DNA of 64,000 nt. It comes from CALREJ01 sp035547395. Lineage in GTDB: Bacteria; Patescibacteriota; Gracilibacteria; Peribacterales; Peribacteraceae. The DNA lies in contig DASZVA010000011.1 of the NCBI GenBank assembly GCA_035547395.1, positions 1 to 64,000 of the forward strand, written 5' to 3'. The notes under the pieces are model-generated. The model made no database searches. It was given only the letters and a program-made list of their open reading frames with translations, and was not told the origin of the DNA. Numbering within the stretch: position 1 is the first letter of the stretch; every line of letters begins with the position of its first letter. Position numbers and translations under genes: made by a program. Positions 32,503-39,342 of this stretch are shown here, in pieces.

Positions 32503-32952
32503 ATGCCATACAAGAAAGACATCGAACCGATCAGCAAACAACTGACGATCGTCATCGGTCTTACCGTCGTGGGGTTCATGGCATTCGGCTTGGCGCTGTC
32601 CTACTACCGAAACATTCTTTTCGATCAGACGCTCGTCGCGATGCAGGAAGAAAACACCAAAATCGCCGCAACGATTCAGCAGGGCTACAGCGACCTCGCC
32701 TATTATCAATCGGCGCAATTCAAAGACAAGTATGCGAAGGAAAACCTGAATAAAATGGATCCCGGCGAAAAAATGATCGTTATCACCGAACCGAACGTGG
32801 ATACCTATGCGCAGGCGCAGACACAGGGACTCGATAAAGCCCGCGAGGATGCGGCCTACACGGAGATTTTGCAGCAGATGCCCGTCCTTGAGCAGTGGAA
32901 TCTGTTCTTCTTCCATCGCGACCAGATCGATCAGCTGAAGCGGGGACTCTGA
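32503..32952 (+). CDS. FtsB/DivIC-like septum protein
   Basis: 149 residues with the topology of septum-formation initiator proteins: a short basic N-terminus, one membrane helix (about 14-32, LTIVIGLTVVGFMAFGLALS), then a coiled coil (about 36-85, FDQTLVAMQEENTKIAATI) and a polar C-terminal domain. The coiled coil and size fit FtsB/DivIC, which bridge divisome proteins outside the membrane. Sequence conservation is weak, so FtsL is also possible. A TACACT box near 32463 would give a leader of about 27 nt. It lies between murC (divergent) and the initiator tRNA. Confidence 0.68.
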   Translation: MPYKKDIEPISKQLTIVIGLTVVGFMAFGLALSYYRNILFDQTLVAMQEENTKIAATIQQGYSDLAYYQSAQFKDKYAKENLNKMDPGEKMIVITEPNVDTYAQAQTQGLDKAREDAAYTEILQQMPVLEQWNLFFFHRDQIDQLKRGL

Positions 32953-33002
32953 GAGACATTGCTTGCGCTTCGGGTATTTCTCGTTCAGAATGCCGCTCAC
33001 GG

Positions 33003-33079
<77 letters not shown>

Positions 33080-33150
33080 AATCACCTTAAAAGCGCTCAA
33101 ACCACCAATTTTTCGATGAAACAGGCGCTTGCAAGCTTTTCATCTTTCTG

Positions 33151-33156
33151 TACAAT
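33151..33156 (+). promoter_or_regulatory. -10 element of rpmA
   Basis: TACAAT with a TTGCAA -35 16 bp upstream (33129-33134). It ends 9 nt before ATG 33166, so the leader is at most a few nucleotides. Confidence 0.6.
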
Positions 33157-33165
33157 GCCCGCACT

Positions 33166-33450
33166 ATGGCACACAAGAAAGCCGGTGGCACCACCAGTAA
33201 CGGCCGAGACTCTAACGCCAAACGACGCGGAGTAAAGCGCTTTGGCGGCCAGATCGTGAATGCCGGAGAAGTGCTCATTCGTCAGAAAGGCTACTGGTAC
33301 CGCCCGGGCAAGAACGTCCATGTTGGCAAGGACTGGACGATCCATGCATCCATCGACGGCAAAGTTGCATTCAGCCGCAAGAAAGTGACGTCTTTCAGTG
33401 GTTCCCGTTCCTGGGCAACCGTGATTCATGTAGAACCCGCTCAGGCGTAA
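33166..33450 (+). CDS. rpmA: 50S ribosomal protein L27
   Basis: 94 residues starting directly MAHKKAGGTTSNGRDSNAKRRGVK, so there is no N-terminal extension needing proteolytic removal as in Firmicutes; the flexible N-terminus reaches the peptidyl-transferase centre. GGQIVNAGEVLIRQKG and the WTIHASIDGKVAF region are typical. Normally cotranscribed with rplU, which here lies 24 kb away at 9222-9536. It has its own promoter with minimal leader. Confidence 0.97.
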   Translation: MAHKKAGGTTSNGRDSNAKRRGVKRFGGQIVNAGEVLIRQKGYWYRPGKNVHVGKDWTIHASIDGKVAFSRKKVTSFSGSRSWATVIHVEPAQA

Positions 33451-33487
33451 GCAGTCGCTTCGCCTGTATCTTGCATCTTGTATCTTG

Positions 33488-33493
33488 TATCTT
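33488..33493 (+). promoter_or_regulatory. -10 element (leaderless promoter)
   Basis: TATCTT ending 6 nt before ATG 33500; it lies in a run of three TATCTTG-like repeats. Confidence 0.45.
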
Positions 33494-33499
33494 TTTGAC

Positions 33500-34195
33500 A
33501 TGGACGGACCAGAAAACTACGGCCCCGGTGAAGGCGGCGAAGGCGGAACCGGCAACGTGTCGGAAGGCGTGAGTGAACAGGCGCGCGAGCAATTTGCGCA
33601 GGCACAGGCCGCCATACAGCAAGTCCGCCGGGAAGAAAGAAAAGCAAAGAAAAAGGACGACGGCGTCGCACAGGTGATTTTGCAATTCCTCACGGATACC
33701 CAGCGCACGCATCTGGCGACTCTCATTGCCCGCCTCGTCGCGATTGATTGTCCGTCTCCGTTCATTCTTGCCATATTGTCTCTCATTAGCGAGGGATGCC
33801 GGTTGTCGGTCGACGAATTTTTGCAGGAACGACAACGCATGATTGATGTTGCGAGCGCACACACTCAGGCGATGGTGCCGCAGGATGGCCTCAATGAAGA
33901 AGCGAACGCGCAGGTGATCCAATGGATCATGCGCATGGAAGCCGTCCTGTCTCTCGACATGCATAACATCCTCCAGGCCATCATCGTCGACGAGACGAAT
34001 ATTGACGGCACGGTACTGCAGCTCGCCACATTCGTCTTTCAGGAATTTTTGAAGATGCAAGGCAAAAACGCGCAGTTCGAAGCGGTACAGCCGCTTGCGA
34101 TCAACGTATTGCAATCGCTCTTCGAATCCCCGATGCGCACGCGCATGGAAATGCAGTTGCAGCAGGCGCAGGAGGAAATGACGAATGATGAATAA
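33500..34195 (+). CDS. Hypothetical helical protein
   Basis: 231 residues from ATG 33500 (MDGPENYGPGEGGEGG). A glycine/glutamate-rich disordered N-terminus (1-20), an Ala/Gln/Lys-rich helix (about 25-55), then a largely alpha-helical body (60-225) with segments such as QRTHLATLIARLVAIDCPSPFILAILSLISEG. No signal peptide or transmembrane anchor is evident, although one stretch (about 75-98) is quite hydrophobic. No family recognised. TATCTT ends 6 nt before the chosen ATG. The stop codon abuts the bidirectional hairpin element 34197-34308. Confidence 0.72.
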   Translation: MDGPENYGPGEGGEGGTGNVSEGVSEQAREQFAQAQAAIQQVRREERKAKKKDDGVAQVILQFLTDTQRTHLATLIARLVAIDCPSPFILAILSLISEGCRLSVDEFLQERQRMIDVASAHTQAMVPQDGLNEEANAQVIQWIMRMEAVLSLDMHNILQAIIVDETNIDGTVLQLATFVFQEFLKMQGKNAQFEAVQPLAINVLQSLFESPMRTRMEMQLQQAQEEMTNDE

Positions 34196-34196
34196 T

Positions 34197-34308
34197 GCCT
34201 CGGTACAGCTTCTTTCTTTGTGTCATGCCGAGTGTTTTTTGTTATAAAATAATTTCATTGCGAAAAAATGTACCGAGGCACAAAGAAAGAAGCCACTCGG
34301 CATGACAC
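34197..34308. repeat. Interleaved A-B-C/A'-B'-C' hairpin element (copy 2), likely bidirectional terminator
   Basis: GCCTCGGTACA (A), GCTTCTTTCTTTGTG (B), TCATGCCGAGTG (C), T6/A6 flanking an AT-rich centre, then exact complements of A, B and C in the same order. It fills the gap between two convergent stop codons (34195 and 34308) almost exactly. Confidence 0.85.
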
Positions 34309-34892
34309 TATGTAAAAGAAAAATCCGCGATCGGCGTCTGCTTCTGGCCGTTCACTTCCGCATAAAAACGAATCATCGAGACGGGAAAATCAATACTGAT
34401 TCCCCTCAGCGCTTTTTCGATCTTTTTGCGCTGAACTGCGAATTTCTGCGGATGCCGGATGCGCGCGAGCGTGATGTGCGGATGGAAAGAAGATGTCATG
34501 GTGAGGTGCTCGCGAAGAGAGCCTCGAACCACAGGAGGATTGGGCCAGGGGCAGAGTTTCTTGAGCGTCGCAAGTTCCGGCGAAAATGCGACGGTGAGGA
34601 AGAGAACCCTTTCATCGCCTGCCTTTCCAAATGTATCGAAGCCGTTGATGTGGAGTGAAAACGGCGCCGTGCGCGCAGCGATTTTCCCAGCTTGTGCAAT
34701 CACCGGATCGTATTCGATCTTCAGAAGTTCCCGCCAAAAGTAGAGCGTCAGGTGCGGCGACTGCGGATTTTGAAAATTCAAAAAGTCCCCGAAAGGTCCC
34801 AATTCCTCCTGCACCGCCTGAAACTGCCACTTCGCCTGCCCCTCAAGCGGCATCGCGAGGAATGCGGAGCGGAGGGGAAAAGAGAATTCCAT
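34308..34892 (-). CDS. LigT-like 2'-5' RNA ligase / cyclic phosphodiesterase family protein
   Basis: 194 residues of the 2H phosphoesterase superfamily. Both catalytic HxT motifs are present: SPHLTLYF (about 46-53) and FHPHITLARI (about 133-142). Members ligate or hydrolyse 2'-5' or 2',3'-cyclic phosphate RNA ends; the physiological substrate is usually unknown. ATG 34892 (MEFSFPLRSAFLAM) is chosen because TATCAT ends 7 nt before it, whereas the in-frame ATG at 34916 would precede the transcript. Convergent with 33500-34195 and separated from it only by the compound hairpin element. Confidence 0.88.
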   Translation of the reverse strand: MEFSFPLRSAFLAMPLEGQAKWQFQAVQEELGPFGDFLNFQNPQSPHLTLYFWRELLKIEYDPVIAQAGKIAARTAPFSLHINGFDTFGKAGDERVLFLTVAFSPELATLKKLCPWPNPPVVRGSLREHLTMTSSFHPHITLARIRHPQKFAVQRKKIEKALRGISIDFPVSMIRFYAEVNGQKQTPIADFSFT

Positions 34893-34899
34893 GTCGGAT

Positions 34900-34905
34900 A
34901 TGATA
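34900..34905 (-). promoter_or_regulatory. -10 element of the LigT-like gene (leaderless promoter)
   Basis: TATCAT ending 7 nt before ATG 34892. Confidence 0.6.
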
Positions 34906-34931
34906 GAACTCTTCATAAAAAATCAAAAAAC

Positions 34932-35026
34932 GTGTCACCCTGAGGTGCTCCGCAGGAGCCACGAAGGGTGTCTCCACAAATGTGATGGTTCGTGGCCCGC
35001 ATGAAGCGGGCACCTCACCATGACAC
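34932..35026. repeat. Cloverleaf-like palindromic element with GTGTCA/TGACAC ends
   Basis: 95 bp. The outer ends GTGTCACCCTGAGGTG and CACCTCACCATGACAC pair (13/16). Inside are GCCACGAA/TTCGTGGC plus small hairpins GCTCCGCAGGAGC, CACAAATGTG and CCCGC-atgaa-GCGGG. Shares its termini with 7015-7081. Confidence 0.75.
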
Positions 35027-35037
35027 ATTTGTTTGCA

Positions 35038-36852
35038 TCACGATCTTTTCAGAACGCTGAGGAATGCTTCCTGCGTCAGCGTCACTTTTCCCATTTGCTT
35101 CATGCGTTTCTTTCCCTTCTTCTGTTTTTCGAGGAGCTTCTTTTTGCGTGACACGTCGCCGCCATAGAGATACCCGGTGACATCTTTGCGCATCGCGCCG
35201 ACCGTTTCACGCGCAACGATCTTGCCGCCGATAGCGGCCTGGATCGGGATTTCAAATTGCGCCCGGGGCAGCACTTCTTTGAGTTTCTTGCAGACGATCT
35301 CGCCGACGTCGTGCGCCTCGGACCGATGCACGATCGTGGAGAGTGCTTCGGCGGGTTCGCCGAGAAGCAGAATCTGCAGCTTCACCAAATCCCCCGCTCT
35401 GTAGCCGAGCGGCTCGTAGCTCATCGATCCGTAACCTTCCGTCGAAGATTTCAGCTTATCGAAGAAATCCAGCACGATTGCCTGCAGCGGCACATCAAAC
35501 TTGAGCAGGCACCGGCCGGCATCGAGATACTCGAGCGTGTGATAGATACCGCGGCGATCCTGAATAAGCGTCATCACGGTGCCGACATCCTCTGCGCGGC
35601 AGACGATCTCGAGCGCAACCCACGGCTCGCGGACTTCTTCGATATAGGCGGGATCCGGAAAATCGGCGGGATTGCTGATCGAGGCAACTTCCGGCTCATC
35701 CGTTTTGAGCAGACTGGCACGCACGATCGACGCCGCCTGTTTCACGTTGAGTTTCACTTCGTACCGGACGCTCGGCGCCGTCACGATCAGATCGCAGTCG
35801 TATTCACGCTCCAGTCTCTCCTGAATGATATCCAGATGGAGCAAGCCGAGGAATCCGCAGCGAAATCCATTTCCAAGGGCCGCATTGCGTTCAGGCTCCA
35901 CGATCAGTGCCGCATCATTGAGCGACAATTTCTCCAGCGCCTCGCGCAGATCCGGATACTGATCGGCTTCGGAGGGATATAAACCCGCAAACACCATCGG
36001 CTGCACCTGCTTGTAGCCGGGCAGCGGCTGCAAGTCCGGCTTGGATCCGATCGTATCGCCGACTCTCACCTGGCGGACATCCTTGAGCCCGGTCACGACG
36101 TAGCCGATTTGCCCTTCAGTTAACTGATCGTCCGGGATGAATTTCGGCGAAAAAAAGCCGACTTCCTGAATCGGAAAAACACTCTTCGTTCCCAGAAAAT
36201 GCGCCTGCTGACCCGCTTTCAATGTTCCGTCGATGATGCGCACATACGCGACGACGCCGCGGTACGGATCGACGTTCGCATCGAAGATCAGCGCGCGGGT
36301 CGATGATGCACGCGGCAAAACCGGCCCCGGAATGCGATCGACGACGGCCTGCAATACGTCGCCGACGCCCGTCCCCTCTTTGGCGGAAATCTTCAGAATA
36401 TCTTCCTTCTTGCATCCGAGAAGCTTCACTACTTCCTCGCTCACGCGCTCGGGATCGGCCGCCGGCAGATCGAGTTTGTTGAGCACCGGAATGATCGTGA
36501 GATCGTGTTCCATCGCCATCATCAAGACCGCGATTGTCTGGGCCTGAATCCCCTGACTGGCATCAACGAGCAGAATCGCCCCTTCGCAGGCTGCAAGCGA
36601 TCGGCTGACCTCATAGCGGAAATCCGTGTGGCCGGGCGTGTCGATAAGATTGAGTTGTACGCCTTTGTACTGCATGCGCACCGGCGTGAGCTTGATCGTG
36701 ATGCCCCGCTCGCGTTCCAGTTCCATCAAATCCAGCGTCTGCTCTTTCATCTCGCGTTTCTGTAGCGTACCCGTTTGCTCGATCATCCGATCGGACAACG
36801 TCGATTTGCCGTGGTCGATATGCGCGATGATACAAAAATTTCGGATATCCAT
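35038..36852 (-). CDS. lepA: Elongation factor 4 (LepA)
   Basis: Ribosome-binding GTPase that affects back-translocation and 30S biogenesis. 604 residues, standard length. G1 AHIDHGKSTL (about 9-18), DTPGHTDF (G3), NKLD (G4), then EF-G-like domains II, III and V and the LepA-specific C-terminus ending in GKVTLTQEAFLSVLKRS. The initiating ATG at 36852 lacks a Shine-Dalgarno sequence. Situated between the LigT-like gene's palindromic flank and the CsaB-like gene, all minus strand. Confidence 0.97.
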   Translation of the reverse strand: MDIRNFCIIAHIDHGKSTLSDRMIEQTGTLQKREMKEQTLDLMELERERGITIKLTPVRMQYKGVQLNLIDTPGHTDFRYEVSRSLAACEGAILLVDASQGIQAQTIAVLMMAMEHDLTIIPVLNKLDLPAADPERVSEEVVKLLGCKKEDILKISAKEGTGVGDVLQAVVDRIPGPVLPRASSTRALIFDANVDPYRGVVAYVRIIDGTLKAGQQAHFLGTKSVFPIQEVGFFSPKFIPDDQLTEGQIGYVVTGLKDVRQVRVGDTIGSKPDLQPLPGYKQVQPMVFAGLYPSEADQYPDLREALEKLSLNDAALIVEPERNAALGNGFRCGFLGLLHLDIIQERLEREYDCDLIVTAPSVRYEVKLNVKQAASIVRASLLKTDEPEVASISNPADFPDPAYIEEVREPWVALEIVCRAEDVGTVMTLIQDRRGIYHTLEYLDAGRCLLKFDVPLQAIVLDFFDKLKSSTEGYGSMSYEPLGYRAGDLVKLQILLLGEPAEALSTIVHRSEAHDVGEIVCKKLKEVLPRAQFEIPIQAAIGGKIVARETVGAMRKDVTGYLYGGDVSRKKKLLEKQKKGKKRMKQMGKVTLTQEAFLSVLKRS

Positions 36853-36931
36853 AGAGTTTTATTCGGCAGCAAGAAGACAAAATTCCGGCCATCCGATGTT
36901 CCGCCATACTAGAGACTTTGCTGCGGAAACT

Positions 36932-37879
36932 CTAGCGTTTCACTGATTCCAAGGCCGTTTTTAATGCCGATTCACCTGTTTTCACATACTGCATCAACCG
37001 GTCTCTTCCCATCTGCCGCATATCCATCACCGTACTCAGCTTGTCACCTTTTCCCTGAGAAACCACCTCAAACGGAATATCGGCGGCCAATGCCGCCAAT
37101 GCACCATGATACCGTTCGGTAAGAACATGCGCTGCATCAGAGAGACCGTCCAGCAGATCCTGCAGTGTGATCACCGGTTTGAGAACAGCAACAGGAAATG
37201 CGTCGATCAGCCTCCCACAGATCTCCTGTTCGTCAGGGTTGCCGGGCTCGAAGGTGAGAATGCGGATAGCGGTTGTCGGATGGCGCGCCAAGATCGCAGT
37301 TGCCTGCTGCAGGAATACACCGGAAGAATTTTGACGAGGAATAAGAATGAACACATTTTGAGATCCATCTTTCTTTTGCACCGGAATAAGGCTGTAAATC
37401 GGATCAAATGATTGCACAATTTTTATACCCGTATTCCATGCCTCTACCCGCCCTGCCGATACTGCGTCACGGACCGAAAGACTCGCCGCCCGACGAACCA
37501 CCCAGCGCGCGATCTTCTCAGACCCGCTTTTTCGAAATGGTCCGATTCCCTGAAATGCCAGCAAAAAAGGTTTGCGATAGATGTACGCACAGAAGGCATG
37601 CACAAACCAGATGAAACATGCCCGAGGCGATTCGATGTCCGTAAAGAGCGTTCCGCCGCCAAATACCACTGCATCCGCCTGTTTCAAAGCCTTCAATGTC
37701 CGATACCACGGTGAAAAGAGCGAACGAATCCCCGCAGGCAAACGATAGAATTCCCCCTCCTTCGGATGTGCGGATACCACCAGCCAGTCCACCTCCGGAA
37801 AAGCCGCCAGGAAATACTCCTTCAGAGCTTCATCACCAAAATTCCCGATGCCGTAATTGCCAATCAGAAGGCAACGCAT
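36932..37879 (-). CDS. Polysaccharide pyruvyl transferase family protein (CsaB-like)
   Basis: 315 residues. Matches the pyruvyl transferase/CsaB family: IGNYGIGNFGDEALKEYFL at the N-terminus, VVFGGGTLFTD, LLAFQGIGPFRK, SLSVRDAVSAGRV and the C-terminal TERYHGALAALAADIPFEVVSQGKGDKL. CsaB transfers pyruvate from PEP to wall polysaccharide, creating the ligand for SLH domains; an SLH protein is encoded at 29698-31101, which makes an anchoring role attractive. TAAACT ends 6 nt before the ATG and overlaps the rplS stop region, so it can be transcribed separately from rplS. Confidence 0.87.
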   Translation of the reverse strand: MRCLLIGNYGIGNFGDEALKEYFLAAFPEVDWLVVSAHPKEGEFYRLPAGIRSLFSPWYRTLKALKQADAVVFGGGTLFTDIESPRACFIWFVHAFCAYIYRKPFLLAFQGIGPFRKSGSEKIARWVVRRAASLSVRDAVSAGRVEAWNTGIKIVQSFDPIYSLIPVQKKDGSQNVFILIPRQNSSGVFLQQATAILARHPTTAIRILTFEPGNPDEQEICGRLIDAFPVAVLKPVITLQDLLDGLSDAAHVLTERYHGALAALAADIPFEVVSQGKGDKLSTVMDMRQMGRDRLMQYVKTGESALKTALESVKR

Positions 37880-37885
37880 GGAGAG

Positions 37886-37891
37886 AGTTTA
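37886..37891 (-). promoter_or_regulatory. -10 element of the CsaB-like gene (leaderless promoter)
   Basis: TAAACT ending 6 nt before ATG 37879, just after the rplS stop codon. Confidence 0.5.
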
Positions 37892-37896
37892 CACCG

Positions 37897-38430
37897 TCAG
37901 GCGGCTGGCTGCTCCGGATTCTGTTCCGCGGCGGCTGCCGCTTCTTCCACGGGAGCCGCCGTCTGCGTTTCTGCAGCAGCATCCACCACGACGGGGGCCT
38001 CTGCTTCGCCAACGGGAGCCTCTTCAGCTGCCATATCCTGCGGAGCCTCGGGAACAATCGCACCGAATTCTCCTTCCGTCGTGAATCTCTCCAACATGCG
38101 CGCGGCCTTGCCGGTACGTCCGCGGATGAAGAACAGCTTGGCGCGGCGGATTTTGGCCACCTTCTTCACTTCAATTTTCTCAATCACCGGCGAGTGCAGA
38201 GGGAAAACCTTCTCCACGCCGATGCCGGAGACGATCTTGCGAACCGTGAAAGACGTATCCGTCGGAACATGGCCCTTGTGTACCGAGATGACCAGCCCTT
38301 CAAACACCTGTACGCGCTCTTTGCCGCCTTCCTGGATCTTCTCGTGCACACGCACCGTGTAGCCCGGTTGGACATCCGGAACACTGCGGAGAAACGGCTT
38401 TGCCTGTGCCTGAATCGTGATGGAGGTCAT
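37897..38430 (-). CDS. rplS: 50S ribosomal protein L19 with acidic C-terminal extension
   Basis: 177 residues. The first 115 are normal L19 (QPGYTVRVHEKIQEGGKERVQVFEGLVISVHKG, FPLHSPVIEKIEVKKVAKIRRAKLFFIRGRTGKAARM), which sits at the subunit interface. An Ala/Glu/Pro/Gln-rich tail of about 60 residues (EEAPVGEAEAPVVV, then EEAAAAAEQNPEQPAA) follows and is not part of the usual protein; it would be disordered and negatively charged on the ribosome surface. Such tails occur in several lineages but the function is unknown. The usual rimM-trmD neighbours are absent. Confidence 0.95.
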   Translation of the reverse strand: MTSITIQAQAKPFLRSVPDVQPGYTVRVHEKIQEGGKERVQVFEGLVISVHKGHVPTDTSFTVRKIVSGIGVEKVFPLHSPVIEKIEVKKVAKIRRAKLFFIRGRTGKAARMLERFTTEGEFGAIVPEAPQDMAAEEAPVGEAEAPVVVDAAAETQTAAPVEEAAAAAEQNPEQPAA

Positions 38431-38505
38431 AAAAAAGTAGCGCTAGCCTACCGATGGAGCAGGTCGCTGTAAAGTCCTATTTTGGGCGTAAAATGAGCGT
38501 TTCTT

Positions 38506-39093
38506 TTATTTCTGCGCCTCTTCGATCTGCTTTTGCAGCGTGTTGAGCACGATCAAATGACGCGGATCATTCAGAATCTCCAAAACGAACCGGTCCTTCA
38601 GACTAAGCCGGTACAGGAAATCCGCTTCCGAAAAGATGGAATACTTCACGTATTTCAGATTCGGATCCTGCGCGAGGAGCGCTTCGAGGACTTCTTTTTT
38701 CACGTCACCGACGAGCAGCAGGTCCACCTTGCTCTCCGTTCCGCACAAATTGCCGGCCAGCAGCACCAATTTCACATTGGGCAGATTCTTCAGACTGGTG
38801 ACAAACGGGCTTTCCCCTTGTACGGCCTTACTGAACAGATTGCGCAAATCATTATAGAGAACGAATTCCGTATCGATGCGGTAATACTTTTTCCGGTTCT
38901 TATGACGCGCCTTCACGAGCCCCACCCGACGCAGATTCTCCAATTCCCGACGAATGGAATTGATTTGCTCATTTAAGAGGCGTGTCAGTTCACGGATGAA
39001 ATACTCTTCTTCCGGGTGCAAAAGAAATGTGGACAGCAATTTGACTCGCGTTTGCGAGCTAAAAAGCGCCTTAAGCACGGAAGCGGAAGACAT
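38506..39093 (-). CDS. Winged-helix regulator fused to a nucleotidyltransferase-like domain
   Basis: 195 residues from ATG 39093; a GTG two codons earlier is possible. The N-terminal winged helix (about 1-80: SASVLKALFSSQTRVKLLSTFLLHPEEEYFIRELTRLL and ELENLRRVGLVKARHKNRKKYYRID) is ArsR/MarR-like. The second half resembles the MNT nucleotidyltransferase fold (LVLLAGNLCGTESKVDLLLVGDV), but the GSxxxGxxxxxSDxD catalytic signature is degraded, so activity is doubtful and it may be a ligand or dimerisation module. AATACT ends 10 nt before the ATG. Divergent from the VirB6-like gene across an AT-rich 249 bp region that could hold its operator. Confidence 0.75.
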   Translation of the reverse strand: MSSASVLKALFSSQTRVKLLSTFLLHPEEEYFIRELTRLLNEQINSIRRELENLRRVGLVKARHKNRKKYYRIDTEFVLYNDLRNLFSKAVQGESPFVTSLKNLPNVKLVLLAGNLCGTESKVDLLLVGDVKKEVLEALLAQDPNLKYVKYSIFSEADFLYRLSLKDRFVLEILNDPRHLIVLNTLQKQIEEAQK

Positions 39094-39099
39094 GTTCAC

Positions 39100-39306
39100 A
39101 ATCAGTATTCACGAAGACTAACTTAGTGCAAGAAAATTACTCATACATATGAATACTTATTGTATACATTAAAAATGGCTTAAATATGATGAAAACACGT
39201 AAATAATATTTTCTATAAAATTATGATTGAACACAATTTATACTCGCATAAATATGGGTTTCATGGTCTAACAATACTTTTACAGTCTGACAAATGACCC
39301 CGTGCA
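39100..39306. other. AT-rich divergent intergenic region
   Basis: About 200 bp of much lower GC than the surroundings, with repeated ATACATATG/TATACAT motifs, between the winged-helix regulator and the VirB6-like gene. No gene; likely shared regulatory DNA. Confidence 0.5.
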
Positions 39307-39335
39307 TTGAAGAAATACGCAAAAAATGCTATCAT
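39307..39335 (+). promoter_or_regulatory. Leaderless promoter of the VirB6-like gene
   Basis: TTGAAG, exactly 17 bp, then TGC-overlapped TATCAT (39330-39335), which ends 7 nt before ATG 39343. The clearest complete -35/-10/start arrangement in the window. Confidence 0.75.
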
Positions 39336-39342
39336 GATCCGA

